A stretch of 64,000 nucleotides of DNA from Candidatus Nitrospira neomarina (GCF_032051675.1 NZ_CP116968.1:3465001-3529000); one strand, 5' to 3'. Shown: positions 37,637 to 47,416, counted from the stretch's first letter. Notes: generated from the letters alone by a model not told the origin. Numbers and translations: made by a program.

Positions 37637-39271
37637 ATGACCACGACAAAACCGGAATGTACAGAACCCACCACGCTGGATTCCCTGAAATGCCTGTTGC
37701 TGGACATCGCCCAGCAACGGTCATTGAATGATTTGTTGTGGCTGATTGTGCGGCGGCTGGCGGATCGAACTACCGTGGTTCTGGCCCGAATCTGGCTCAT
37801 CAAGCCCGGCGATATTTGCTCCACCTGCCGGTTCAAGGAGGAATGTCCAGATCAGACGCAGTGCCTCCATCTCGTGGCCAGTGCGGGCCGATCCGGTGTG
37901 GGGGATAAGATGGAATGGATGAACACCGACGGATACTTTGCCCGGTTTCCGCTGGGCGTGTGTAAGGTGGGGCGGATCGGAAAGACCGGCGAGCAGCTTG
38001 TCATTAATGAGTTGGAGAACAATCTCGACTGGATTGCTAAACCCGACTGGGCCAGGCAGGAAGGCATCCAGGGATTTCACGGACAGCCCATCATCTATAA
38101 AGGGGAAACCCTGGGTGTGCTGGCCGTCTTCGAACGGGAACCGGTCACGGATGAAGCCACCGTCTGGTTCCGGATGATTGCCGATCATGTAGCCGTCGCC
38201 ATTGCCAACGCCCGGGCTTTCGAGGAAATTGAACGACTCAAATCCCAATTGGAACTGGAAAACACCTTCTTAAAAGAAGAAGTCCTGGAAGCGCAGAACT
38301 TCGGCGAAATTATCGGACAGAGTCCGGCCATCGCCAACCTGGTCCAACAGATTGAACTGGTGGCCCCCACCCATGCCACCGCACTCATCTCCGGCGAGTC
38401 GGGAACGGGAAAAGAACTGGTCGCGCGGGAAATACACCGCCGCAGTCAACGCAAGGAGCATCCGCTCGTGCGGGTCAACTGTGCCTCGGTTCCCAAGGAT
38501 CTCTATGAAAGCGAATTCTTCGGGCATGCCAAAGGTTCCTTTACCGGCGCCATGAAAGACCGGGCCGGACGGTTTCAAGCGGCCGATGGCGGCACGCTGT
38601 TTCTGGATGAAGTGGGAGAAATTCCTCTGGAGATGCAAAGCAAACTCTTACGGGTCTTACAGGAAGGGGAGTATGAACGTGTAGGCGAAGAAACCACCAG
38701 AAAAGTCAACGTCCGCATTATCGCAGCCACCAACCGGAAGCTGGCCCAAGAGGTGGAAGCCAAAAGATTTCGTCAGGATCTGTATTACCGGTTGAATGTC
38801 TTTCCGATTGAAGTCGCTCCACTTCGCAATCGCAAGGAGGATATTCCGCTATTGGCCAGTATGTTCATGGCCAATGTCCGCAAAAAACTCAATTGCACAG
38901 GACGGGAATTAACCCAGGCCGAAGTGGTGAAATTGCAAAACTATCATTGGCCCGGCAACGTGCGGGAACTGCAGAACATCATCGAACGTGCCGTGATTTC
39001 CTCACGGTGCGGATCGGTGAAATTCGATCTGCCCGTTCCGCAAGCCAGCGGCGCATCACTCAAAACACCCCTCAAGAGAAACGGTGACAGCGGCGGCCAA
39101 ATTCTGACCGAAGAGGATATTCGCCTTCAGGAAAAAGCGAATCTCGAAGCCGCATTACACAAAACAGGCTGGAAAATCTACGGCACGGGCGGGGCGGCGG
39201 AACTCCTGGGCCTCAAACCCACCACCCTCCTGTCCCGCATCAAAAAGATTGGGATTAAGAAGACCCATTAG
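37637..39271 (+). CDS. Sigma-54-dependent activator: GAF, AAA+, Fis HTH
   Basis: A 544-residue enhancer-binding protein. The N-terminal GAF-like sensor (about 30-190) has a Cys cluster [16 protein letters not shown], perhaps a metal or Fe-S centre. The AAA+ domain spans about 215-455: [15 protein letters not shown] (Walker A), [14 protein letters not shown] (the sigma-54 contact loop, GSFTGA variant of GAFTGA), [11 protein letters not shown] (Walker B) and [10 protein letters not shown] (sensor I). The Fis-type HTH ends the protein ([22 protein letters not shown]). I took the ATG at 37637 because it lies after the palindromes; the frame is open upstream from a GTG. It is divergent from the enzyme run it probably activates. 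Confidence 0.92.
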   Translation: MTTTKPECTEPTTLDSLKCLLLDIAQQRSLNDLLWLIVRRLADRTTVVLARIWLIKPGDICSTCRFKEECPDQTQCLHLVASAGRSGVGDKMEWMNTDGYFARFPLGVCKVGRIGKTGEQLVINELENNLDWIAKPDWARQEGIQGFHGQPIIYKGETLGVLAVFEREPVTDEATVWFRMIADHVAVAIANARAFEEIERLKSQLELENTFLKEEVLEAQNFGEIIGQSPAIANLVQQIELVAPTHATALISGESGTGKELVAREIHRRSQRKEHPLVRVNCASVPKDLYESEFFGHAKGSFTGAMKDRAGRFQAADGGTLFLDEVGEIPLEMQSKLLRVLQEGEYERVGEETTRKVNVRIIAATNRKLAQEVEAKRFRQDLYYRLNVFPIEVAPLRNRKEDIPLLASMFMANVRKKLNCTGRELTQAEVVKLQNYHWPGNVRELQNIIERAVISSRCGSVKFDLPVPQASGASLKTPLKRNGDSGGQILTEEDIRLQEKANLEAALHKTGWKIYGTGGAAELLGLKPTTLLSRIKKIGIKKTH

Positions 39272-39509
39272 ATTTGTGTCACGAACTTGAATAGAGGTAG
39301 GAATGGAATACAAGCCAAAGAGGTATTCACCAATGACCCAGGAATGAGGTAAGCATTTAGTCGCCTCTTTAAGAAAAAGCAAGAAAATCACCCTGCACAG
39401 AACAATCACCATGGCTGGGAATGTCACAAACTAACTACCACCTCTCCAAAATCGATTTTCGTGTTTAGTAGCCAGGCAATCTCTACCTCTTAAAAGAAGA
39501 TGAACGAAT

Positions 39510-42293
39510 ATGATGGATGATTTTACTCCTGGCCAACGCTGGGTGAGTGACAACGATGCCGCACTCGGGTTGGGCATCGTCCAATCTGTCGCCTTTCGCA
39601 CAGTTCAAATTGAATTTCCCGCCGCAGATGAAACACGCACGTATGCAAAAGCCACTGCCCCGCTGACACGCGTTGAATTTGATGTCGGTGATTCAATTAA
39701 AAGTATGGATGGTTGGGATCTTTCGATCACCGAAATAGAACATGTCAGCGGCACAGTGCGCTACCACGGCATTCGGGAAAGTGGTGAGGCGGCCACCATG
39801 CATGAACGTGAGCTGTCCGATGCACTCACGTTTAATGTACCTCAAGACAAACTGTTTGCCGGGCAAGTGGACGACAACAGATGGTTTGAGCTCCGTGCGG
39901 CCACGTTGCAACACCTTGCCACACAACAAGCATCAACAAGCTTTGGCTTACACGGGCCACGTGTCAGCCTGATTCCCCATCAAATGTATATTGCCCATGA
40001 AGTATCAACGAGAACCGCCCCGCGTGTTCTACTTGCCGATGAAGTTGGACTCGGTAAAACCATTGAAGCCGGCTTAATTCTGCACCGTCTGATACTGACC
40101 GGAAAAATACACCGTGCTTTAGTTATCGTACCGGAACCACTACTGCATCAGTGGCTGGTGGAATTGCTCAGGCGCTTTAATTTACGCTTCACCTTAATCG
40201 ATGAACAGTATTTTTCACATATCGACGAGGCATTCGACAATCCAGAAGAATCGGCACCTCTTGAAAACCTGTTCGATCAATTCCCCCTCGTGTTATGCGG
40301 ATTACACTTTGCCTGCCGCGATGAAATCGCCCCGTTAATGGCCATGTGCCATTGGGATATATTGGTCGTCGATGAGGCGCACCATCTGGAGTGGACACCG
40401 GGCGAGAGCAGCCGGGAGTATCGACAAATCGAAACGTTAGCGAATCAGTCAGATTCAGTCTTGTTATTAACAGCCACACCCGAGCAATTTGGCACGGCAG
40501 GGCATTTTGCCCGTTTGCGACTTCTCGACCCAGCGCGTTTTCATTCGCTCGACAGCTACTTAGCCGAGGAAAAACAACATGCCGCGACTGCCGGGCTGGT
40601 GAATCTTCTACTCGACCATCAGACCATGACTGAAGATGATCTAGCGCGTTTAGATTCGCTCTTTGATGATAGCGATACCATCGACCTAGCAGCCATCAAT
40701 GCCGCTAATGACGATGCACGCATACTTCGACGACACCTCATCGACCGTTTGATTGATCAACACGGCACTGGCCGCATGTTGTTCAGGAACATGCGTGCGG
40801 CGATCAGCGGGTTTCCCCGGCGTCATTTCATTCCTGCTGTACTTGATGACGACAGAAACGAGACCCGTATTGACTGGCTTTCCGATAAGCTACGAGAACT
40901 ATCGCCGCACAAAGTCCTACTGATTTGCGCGACCGCCGAGACCGCGGTTTCCCTATCAACAATACTGCTGCAAAGGCATGGCCTGCCAGCCGGTGTTTTT
41001 CACGAACACATGAATCTCCTGGAACGAGACCGCGCTGCCGCCTGGTTTGCCGATGCCGAAGACGGTGCGCAAATATTGATTTGCTCGGAGATTGGCGGCG
41101 AAGGCCGAAACTTTCAATTTCTACATAATATCGTCCTGCTCGACTTACCCGATAAACCCGATTTACTGGAGCAGCGCATTGGCCGCCTGGATAGAATCGG
41201 GCAGCAGCACGATATCAATATTCACGTGCCTGTCGCGGCAGGTTCAAGAGACGCACGACTGAGCCGCTGGTATCATGATGCACTCAATGCGTTTGAGCAT
41301 AGTTGCGTAACCGGCCAACACATCAAAGCCGAAATGGAAGAACCATTTGCTGCGTACCTTGCCGGCGAACACCTCGATGAAGACCGGTTCATCAAGGAAT
41401 GCAGGCAACTGCACGAGCAAAAGACCCGGCAACTCAACCTTGGTCGCAACCGGTTGCTCGAACTCAGTGGTTGCCGTCAGGAAATTGCTGACCCGTTGAT
41501 TAAAGAAATCAAACACAATGAGCAGGAGAACAGCTTATTACGATACCTTGAAAACGCCTTTGATTGTTTTGGGGTTGAAATTGAAGATCATTCGCCAAGC
41601 AGTTGGGTCGTACGACCGGGCGCTCATTTACAGGTGGCACAATTTCCTGAATTACCCGAAGACGGCATGACCGTGACGACCAATCGCGAGACCGCCCTTG
41701 TGCGAGAAGATATGCATTTCCTGAGTTGGGAGCACCCGTTAGTGGGTGCGACAATCGACCTGGTTTTGAACGGAGAACGAGGCCGGGTCAGCGTCTGCGC
41801 GTTACAACTGCCACACCTTCCGCCCCGCAATATTTTAATCGAGGCCATATTCGAATCGAACTGCCCTGCACCCGCCGGATTAGAGATCGGGCGCTACCTT
41901 CCTTGCCACGCATTGCGCTTGCTGGTCAACCAGGACGGGAAAAACTATACCCAGCTACTACCACCTGACAGCTACGAAACTTTACTGGAAAAGATCAATC
42001 GGAAAGTCGCACAGCAAATGATCCAGAGCACACGTGCGACATTAAAAAAACAGGTGCAACACATTGAGGAAATAGCCGCGCAACAGTTCCCCATGCTTCG
42101 CAATGCTGCCATCGCCTTGATGCATGAAAAATTAGATAACGAGTTACAGCGTCTCCTTACCCTGCAAAAGCGCAACCCCACAATTCGCGATGAAGAAGTG
42201 GAATCCCTGCGCACGAAAATTTCCGATGTGGAAAGGTGCTTGCAAAGCAGCACCCTCCATCTGTCCGCCCTGCGTGTCATTTATACGGTTTGA
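39510..42293 (+). CDS. rapA: RapA-type SNF2-family RNA polymerase-associated ATPase
   Basis: A 927-residue Swi2/Snf2 ATPase matching E. coli RapA (HepA), which recycles stalled RNA polymerase. The N-terminus (FTPGQRWVSDNDAALGLGIV) is the RapA Tudor-like region. LADEVGLGKTIEAGLILH is Walker A and VVDEAHHLEW is Walker B (DEAH). Motif III is LLLTATPEQFG. The C-terminal helicase lobe has SEIGGEGRNFQF and LLEQRIGRLDRIGQQHDI (arginine finger). About 40 residues are missing after FPRRH compared with the E. coli protein. The similarity runs through the long C-terminus. A plain AAGAAGA precedes the ATG. The gene sits between the activator and a relic of the activator's 3' end. Confidence 0.93.
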   Translation: MMDDFTPGQRWVSDNDAALGLGIVQSVAFRTVQIEFPAADETRTYAKATAPLTRVEFDVGDSIKSMDGWDLSITEIEHVSGTVRYHGIRESGEAATMHERELSDALTFNVPQDKLFAGQVDDNRWFELRAATLQHLATQQASTSFGLHGPRVSLIPHQMYIAHEVSTRTAPRVLLADEVGLGKTIEAGLILHRLILTGKIHRALVIVPEPLLHQWLVELLRRFNLRFTLIDEQYFSHIDEAFDNPEESAPLENLFDQFPLVLCGLHFACRDEIAPLMAMCHWDILVVDEAHHLEWTPGESSREYRQIETLANQSDSVLLLTATPEQFGTAGHFARLRLLDPARFHSLDSYLAEEKQHAATAGLVNLLLDHQTMTEDDLARLDSLFDDSDTIDLAAINAANDDARILRRHLIDRLIDQHGTGRMLFRNMRAAISGFPRRHFIPAVLDDDRNETRIDWLSDKLRELSPHKVLLICATAETAVSLSTILLQRHGLPAGVFHEHMNLLERDRAAAWFADAEDGAQILICSEIGGEGRNFQFLHNIVLLDLPDKPDLLEQRIGRLDRIGQQHDINIHVPVAAGSRDARLSRWYHDALNAFEHSCVTGQHIKAEMEEPFAAYLAGEHLDEDRFIKECRQLHEQKTRQLNLGRNRLLELSGCRQEIADPLIKEIKHNEQENSLLRYLENAFDCFGVEIEDHSPSSWVVRPGAHLQVAQFPELPEDGMTVTTNRETALVREDMHFLSWEHPLVGATIDLVLNGERGRVSVCALQLPHLPPRNILIEAIFESNCPAPAGLEIGRYLPCHALRLLVNQDGKNYTQLLPPDSYETLLEKINRKVAQQMIQSTRATLKKQVQHIEEIAAQQFPMLRNAAIALMHEKLDNELQRLLTLQKRNPTIRDEEVESLRTKISDVERCLQSSTLHLSALRVIYTV

Positions 42294-42524
42294 GCCGTTG
42301 AATTCAATCTTCGAGGGCATATTCCCCATTGCGTGTGGTGTAAATTACTCACGTGAGCGAGTACAATCATTAGGGAAGTCTGTGGAGCAACAACAATTAT
42401 GGGTCGCGTCTGTTGTTGTAATTTGGTTAGGTAGATATTCCTTTATGGCGTGCCGCAATCCTTGGGTTTGCAAGAAGTCTAAACTAGATAACAACAGACA
42501 TGACCCGTATTCAAAACGAAAATT

Positions 42525-42701
42525 GGAGACAGCCCCGGCGAAGTTCTGACCGAATACGATATGCGCCGGCGCAAAAGGGCGAATATCGAATCCGCCTTAC
42601 AATGAACCGCCTGGAAAATCTACGGAACCGGCCGGGCCGCCGAACTTCTCCGACTCAAACTCATCACCCTCCTTTCCCAGATTAAAAAAATGGGGATTTA
42701 G
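42525..42701 (+). pseudogene. Relic of the sigma-54 activator C-terminus (Fis HTH)
   Basis: Reading in frame gives VLTEYDMRRRKRANIESALQ, then TGA at 42603-42605, then TAWKIYGTGRAAELLRLKLI and LLSQIKKMGI followed by a stop. This aligns end to end with the C-terminal 55 residues of the intact activator ([18 protein letters not shown]... [15 protein letters not shown]). The nucleotide match is obvious by eye, including GAAAATCTACGG. One internal stop and no N-terminal part make it non-functional. Confidence 0.85.
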
Positions 42702-42797
42702 AAAGCTGGTTTAAATTAGAAAAGGAATGCGTAAGAAGGAAGGTCAGACGTAAAAAAATCCTGATTCAAGACACATTAGATTTTTACCCCAGCCCCT

Positions 42798-43721
42798 ATG
42801 ATCAAAGAATTGCCAAACAATGAAGAGGATTTCCAGCAATTAATGGAAGAAGTTGATTCATTTTTACGTAGAAACAATGTGCCAATCCCATATAGGCAGT
42901 TAAGGGGGGCTTTGGAAATATCTAGGAGATTCCATTTAAGATTACCATCCATAAGAGATGATAAAGAACCAAAAGAAGGATCATATGTTGGCGCCGATTT
43001 AAAAATAAGAATTAAAAGATGGTTCGATATTCGTTATGGAGAAAGATTAAAAAAAAGTCTTGGACCTGGCCGAATGGTTTTTTCTCTTCGGGGGGATCCT
43101 TGGATCTTTAAGTTTCCCAAAGTCTATGGTCAAGGTTTCCGTTTTTTTTGTCATTCAATCGAAGAGTCCTTTAAGCCGGAACCCACTTCAGGGATGATAC
43201 CAAAATTTAATATTTTGGATAGTATTATTGATCTTCCTTCATCCCTCCGTCGTACCTTAAATTCTTCAGAACTCAAAGGGATTTGGGGAAATTTCCAAAT
43301 TGGGTTTAATGCATTATCTAAACTTCAATATTTTTCTGGAAATAATCTTGTCTTTACAGCCTTGGCAGACCACGAAGCATCCGTACATAACCTTTCCCAA
43401 TCTTCACCTTCCTATGGAAATGCAAAATGGTCTTCCTTACTGTTCACAGAGAAATTATTGAAGGGGTTTATCAAAGAAAGCGGGCATTTATTTACATACG
43501 ATCATGATTTAATGGCTTTGGCGGACAAAGCCATTTCATCTGGACTTCCCAAAACGGAGAAATCTTTAATTGCCCTCATTCAATGCAAAGCCGGTGTGCG
43601 ATATGGGGACCCTGCCGTGTCACTTGAAAATGCCCTAGATGCTCATCGCGCTTCTTTAGAAATAGCTTTACAGGTTGCGGAAGGATTTAATTTATTGAGG
43701 AATCCCAATCCTCCCATGTAA
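42798..43721 (+). CDS. Hypothetical protein, 307 aa, AT-rich
   Basis: A soluble, largely helical protein. Visible features: an acidic N-terminal helix, a central part with FFCHSIEESFKP, and a C-terminal helical region (KWSSLLFTEKLLKGFIKESGHLFTYDHD and DPAVSLENALDAHRASLEIALQVAEG) reminiscent of HEPN-type four-helix folds, without a clear RxxxxxH active site. The base composition is more AT-rich than the core genes and no good ribosome site is seen. It lies between two relics of the activator 3' end, so it looks like acquired cargo. Confidence 0.65.
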   Translation: MIKELPNNEEDFQQLMEEVDSFLRRNNVPIPYRQLRGALEISRRFHLRLPSIRDDKEPKEGSYVGADLKIRIKRWFDIRYGERLKKSLGPGRMVFSLRGDPWIFKFPKVYGQGFRFFCHSIEESFKPEPTSGMIPKFNILDSIIDLPSSLRRTLNSSELKGIWGNFQIGFNALSKLQYFSGNNLVFTALADHEASVHNLSQSSPSYGNAKWSSLLFTEKLLKGFIKESGHLFTYDHDLMALADKAISSGLPKTEKSLIALIQCKAGVRYGDPAVSLENALDAHRASLEIALQVAEGFNLLRNPNPPM

Positions 43722-43821
43722 TCCCCATATTCATTGCGCCTGGGCAATAAATAGCCGAGAGAAATAAAAGAGCATTAGGAAACCTTTTCTTTGTGGCCAT
43801 TGAACAGCGGAATGCTTGTAT

Positions 43822-43868
43822 ACGAAACCCATCACCATCCTCTCACACACCCTAAAATGGGGATTTAA
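43822..43868 (+). pseudogene. Short relic of the sigma-54 activator 3' end
   Basis: Nucleotides spell AAACCCATCACCATCCTCTC and end with an AAAATGGGGATTTAA segment, which match the last 45 bases of the activator and of the 42525 relic. Even the sequence after the stop (AAACCGGGTT against AAAGCTGGTT) is shared with that relic. One frame change is needed. The rest of the 43722-44072 interval shows nothing else. Confidence 0.6.
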
Positions 43869-44072
43869 AAACCGGGTTAGAACCAAAGATATATGGCAGA
43901 TATTAAAACCTAACCTCTCTTTTTCTTTCCAGGGAGCCTGGTGAGAGATCAGAAGCAAACCAGACCGCAGTTTCTAAACTGAGAGTCACACCTTCAATTC
44001 CGGTTGGGGGTACTATAATTCAACTACTCAGATATGATCCCATATTTTCTTTATTACTCTTTTTAAGATTTA

Positions 44073-44750
44073 ATGAAAACTCGCACCCACCAGATTAAAC
44101 TACGCCGATGGTTTCCACCAGAGGACGCCATAGCTACGGCTGTTGGACAGCTTGCCATCCTGAGGGAAGACTATTTCCTCGAATTAAATGGATTGATAAT
44201 TCCAGCTTCAAACACCTTTAAACAAAACTCAAAGGACGTTGGTCTTGGGGCCCTGGATGAAAACTCTCCTTCCTGGCGCTATCTTTATTTCTTCAGAAAC
44301 TCCTTACGGTCGTTAATTGAAATCCGTAATGTGGCGGAGAGAGTTCACTTTGAACACAAAAAAGAGTTAACAAGAGAATCTCTTCCCTTCAGAAATGCCT
44401 TTAGAAAACTTAGGCAAGAGTTGGCAGTAATCCCTGTTGAATTCGAAAAGATCAAAAAACTCCGTGATAATTTGGGCGGACACGTTCTTAAAAATGGAGT
44501 TCAAGACGCACTTAACAAAATGGATATAGATAAAATTGGCATTTTCCAGGAAGGGGAGGTAAGAGGCAAGATACATTATAAATTTTCCGTCGAGTTAGTT
44601 CACTCTGTCATTTTCCCAGGAGTGAAAGAAGAAAATCTGGTTAATGAATTTGAAATGTTATTTAAAAATACAGCCAAACTGGTTTTCATAATTGGCACAA
44701 TTGATGAAATTATCCACTCCTATATCCAAGGACGGAATCTTTTGCCGTAG
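44073..44750 (+). CDS. Hypothetical protein, possible HEPN-like, 225 aa
   Basis: A helical, charged protein. FRNSLRSLIEIRNVAERVHF and KKLRDNLGGHVLKNGVQDAL are visible; RDNLGGH fits the Rx4-6H pattern of HEPN ribonuclease-like domains, and similar LR-N-x-GGH stretches occur in HEPN-related proteins. Transmembrane segments are absent. It is AT-rich and flanked by relics. A function in defence or toxin-antitoxin biology would be speculation. Confidence 0.6.
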   Translation: MKTRTHQIKLRRWFPPEDAIATAVGQLAILREDYFLELNGLIIPASNTFKQNSKDVGLGALDENSPSWRYLYFFRNSLRSLIEIRNVAERVHFEHKKELTRESLPFRNAFRKLRQELAVIPVEFEKIKKLRDNLGGHVLKNGVQDALNKMDIDKIGIFQEGEVRGKIHYKFSVELVHSVIFPGVKEENLVNEFEMLFKNTAKLVFIIGTIDEIIHSYIQGRNLLP

Positions 44751-44763
44751 ATTCAATTGATTA

Positions 44764-44890
44764 TCGCAACTAACCACGCAGGCGCTTTTCGAATTTCAAC
44801 TCACCACGTTTTTTCTCAGTCGATAATGCAGGTAGTGCTGTCGAAACGAGTAAATATCACGCAAACCAAACTTGTGGGGATTAAATAAGG
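44764..44890 (+). pseudogene. Possible scrambled relic of the sigma-54 activator
   Basis: ATTATCGCAACTAACCACGC near the start resembles the sensor-I coding segment of the activator, ATTATCGCAGCCACCAACCG. Near 44865-44890, CAAACTTGTGGGGATTAAA resembles its 3' end. The middle part does not align. This is weak evidence and rests on reading by eye. Confidence 0.3.
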
Positions 44891-45252
44891 AAAAGCCAAC
44901 CCTCGTGCCAGCACATTCCAGCTGCCCTACCAGGAGGTTTCCTGGCACCTCAACGTTGGAAAAGTAGCGAGGCTATTATTGAGGGTTTTGCTGTTTTTGG
45001 TGCTAGGCTCACTAAAAAAAAGCAAGAACATGCATTTGACTAAGAATTCTAAAACGGGAGGTAGAAGTGTTTTCTTTTTTCTCATCAATGGGCCCCTACC
45101 TTCGATGGTTTGGTGGGTTTTGTGAACGGCAGGTGCGATAATCGCCCCGCCACTCAGCACTTATTTAAAGAAGATCGACTCTCAAATTTTGGAAAAAAAA
45201 GCTGTTCAGTTTCGACCCTGTTTACAACATCAGATACTGCATCTATAGCCTT

Positions 45253-45475
45253 TTAGGCCGCACACGATGCCTTTCCGGCTACCAATTGGGTCAATCCTTT
45301 CGCGTGAATTTTTTCAAAAATTTCTTTCGGTGTGTCATCGGCCGCCTCATTCCCTACCTGACGAGTGCCCGTATTGCGATCCCCGCCGCCGCTATTCGCA
45401 AGGCAGTGTCCTCCGAAATTGAGAGTTGAACTCCGGTTGACGACCGACGAATCGGGAACAACCGGGTTTAGCGTT
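45253..45475 (-). pseudogene. Decayed copy of the DHH phosphoesterase C-terminus
   Basis: Read on the minus strand: VVNRSSTLNFGGHCLANSGG, then GDRNTGTRQVGNEAADDTPK and a C-terminus ending at the same place as the intact gene at 52552-53526 (SIVNRSSTVNIGELCLAYGG GGHRNAG...). The catalytic GGGGHRNAG has become SGGGDRNTG. The region upstream of this domain is missing. It directly abuts the 3' end of the intact redoxin gene. Confidence 0.8.
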
Positions 45476-45477
45476 CC

Positions 45478-46005
45478 TTATTCATAGGTCCCGCGGATGG
45501 GATAGTCATTCTCCTGAATCCATTTCAAGGTATCAATTAATTCCTCGGGGTCCGACCTGTTGAAGGGCGTATTGGACATATCGATCAATTGAACCTGGCC
45601 TTCCGGATTCACCGCAAACATGCCAGGTTCGGGGAACGGTTGGTCCGTCTCCTCCTTAGAGCGCGGAAGGGAAATATACAGGCCGAGTTCCTTCATTTGT
45701 TCGATAGACAGCCCGTAGGCCACCGGAAACGTTGCGCCGGTCTCTTCGATCATCTTCCTGGCTTTGTGTTCCGGATCGCCTGAGACGGCCACCATTTCTG
45801 CTCCAACAGCAGGAAATTTTTCCTTCAAGTCCTCGAGTTTTTTCAGGTATGTTTTACATATGGGGCAATGCAGCCCCCGATAGATAAACACCACCTGCCA
45901 GTTTCCTTTCTTCTGTGGCTGTCCCAATGTGACCTCTCCTCCGTTGACCAGCGGAAGTGTGAATTCAGGGAGCCGGCTTCCCGACGAAAGCTTTGTTGGA
46001 GCCAT
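45478..46005 (-). CDS. AhpC/TSA-family peroxiredoxin-like protein
   Basis: A 175-residue thioredoxin-fold protein: [18 protein letters not shown] opens it, [21 protein letters not shown] holds a CxxC site in place of the single-Cys peroxiredoxin pattern, and [28 protein letters not shown] follows. It is close to the 'redoxin domain / AhpC-like' type with GLHCPIC found in many environmental bacteria. Peroxide or thiol reduction is likely. AAGGAGGTGAT sits before the ATG at 46005. A decayed copy of its C-terminal half lies at 55940-56200. Confidence 0.9.
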   Translation of the reverse strand: MAPTKLSSGSRLPEFTLPLVNGGEVTLGQPQKKGNWQVVFIYRGLHCPICKTYLKKLEDLKEKFPAVGAEMVAVSGDPEHKARKMIEETGATFPVAYGLSIEQMKELGLYISLPRSKEETDQPFPEPGMFAVNPEGQVQLIDMSNTPFNRSDPEELIDTLKWIQENDYPIRGTYE

Positions 46006-46291
46006 GGGTATCACCTCCTTTAAGATTGGTTCAGTTTTTCGTATAAACCGGTTCAACCCAAAAGATCATGTGGATTGGCTATCTTAGGAATTTTTGAAAG
46101 ACCTGGTTGATCCCATCATAACAAGCCCGTGACGAGGAATAATGGCTCATAGGTGGATAAAAATTCTTTTTTTGATGGCACTTCATCTAACAACATGAGA
46201 ATATCCGGCTTCCAATCTGATTGGACCGAAAATTCAGGAACTTGAGAGCAGGCGTTTTAAAAAATGCTCACTTCAGGAAGGCGTCCTGACC

Positions 46292-47104
46292 TTGCGCAAT
46301 CCATCCCCGAATTCCCGTTTTTCCCCCAAGCGGCTGACAACCTCATTCTGGGTCAAAGCGGCAGTGTTACTTGTCTTGCCGATAGCAGTGTATTTGGCCA
46401 TGCAGCACGTCGACGTCGGTGAGGTATTCAATCCTGACCGGCTCACCCGATGGCTTTCCGAGGCCGGGCCATCCGCCCCTTTTCTCTTTATGGGTTTGAT
46501 GGCGGTCGCCGTGATTATTAGCCCTATTCCGAGCCTGCCGCTGGACATTGCCGCGGGGGCCGCGTTCGGGCCGTTTCTTGGTGCCGCCTATGCAGTGCTG
46601 GGAGCGGAATTGGGCGCCATTATCAGCTTTCTCATCGGGCGGGCCGTGGGACGGGAAGTACTGAGCAGACTCCTTCGAATGAACATCGCCTTCTGTGAAA
46701 AATGTTCCGACCATCACCTGGCGGTTTTTGTCTTTCTGTCCCGATTACTTCCAATCTTTTCCTTCGACTTAATCAGTTATTGAGCCGGGCTCACCAACAT
46801 GTCTCTTCGTATGTTTGCACTGGTCACCTTTCTGGGCATGATCCCTCCAACTCTCGCGCTTACCTATGCCGGAAGTTCTGTCACCGGAGGAACATGGCTC
46901 ACGGTGGTTCTTGGATTTGCCATGGTCGCGCTGCTCCTTCTCATCCCTAAAATTGTCCTCCGATTCCCCGACTCACGCTTCGTCAAACTCTTGCGAGGAG
47001 AGGCCCCGGTTCCGACTCCCGGATCAACTCCGCTTCAACCGCCAACTAAGGACTTTGCTGAAGGGACACCACGTTGCGCCTCATGCAACGGCCCGATGAA
47101 ATAA
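46292..47104 (+). pseudogene. TVP38/TMEM64 (DedA-like) membrane protein interrupted by TGA
   Basis: The frame encodes a TVP38-family protein: PFLFMGLMAVAVIISPIPSLPLDIAAGAAFG, AVLGAELGAIISFLIGRAVG and FLSRLLPIFSFDLISY. It stops at TGA (46781-46783), and the same frame resumes at once as AGLTNMSLRMFALVTFLGMI, which is exactly the expected continuation (SYAAGL in homologs). One point mutation of a GCA/GGA-type codon would explain this. The tail has CASC. The start may be TTG at 46292. It is most simply a recent pseudogene; a sequencing error is possible. Confidence 0.8.
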
Positions 47105-47105
47105 A

Positions 47106-47416
47106 TTGTGCGAGAGTGCCAACCGCGGGATTAGGAAGAAATTGCGCCGGGAAGCCATTCCCGAATATTTTAGCTACCAGGGCCTTTCCTGTCATTTTGG
47201 CGTCGACCCCCGGCTACAAAAACCTCTGGAGGACATTCTCCATGGTTATGGTCGAGCTCTGGCATTGAAACGATTACAATAGAAACCACGGGAACCATGG
47301 CATTGGAAGAACAGGCGCAGGAAAAAGAAATATTCAAGAAGCTTCTGGAGAAGCGAACAGACGACATTCTTCGCGTTCTTGGGGAAAAGTTATGGCGCCA
47401 AGACCAGGACGGGTAA
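47106..47416 (+). other. Two short open frames, possible gene remnants
   Basis: 47106-47282 reads as a 58-codon frame ending EDILHGYGRALALKRLQ. 47297-47416 reads MALEEQAQEKEIFKKLLEKR to a stop after 39 codons. Both look protein-like in composition (amphipathic, charged) but match no family I recognise. The rest of 47105-47503 shows nothing. Confidence 0.25.

Noticed and set aside
46781..46783. Selenocysteine at the TGA of the TVP38 gene
   Set aside because: The position is Ala/Gly in homologs and no selenocysteine-type motif is there; a nonsense mutation is simpler.
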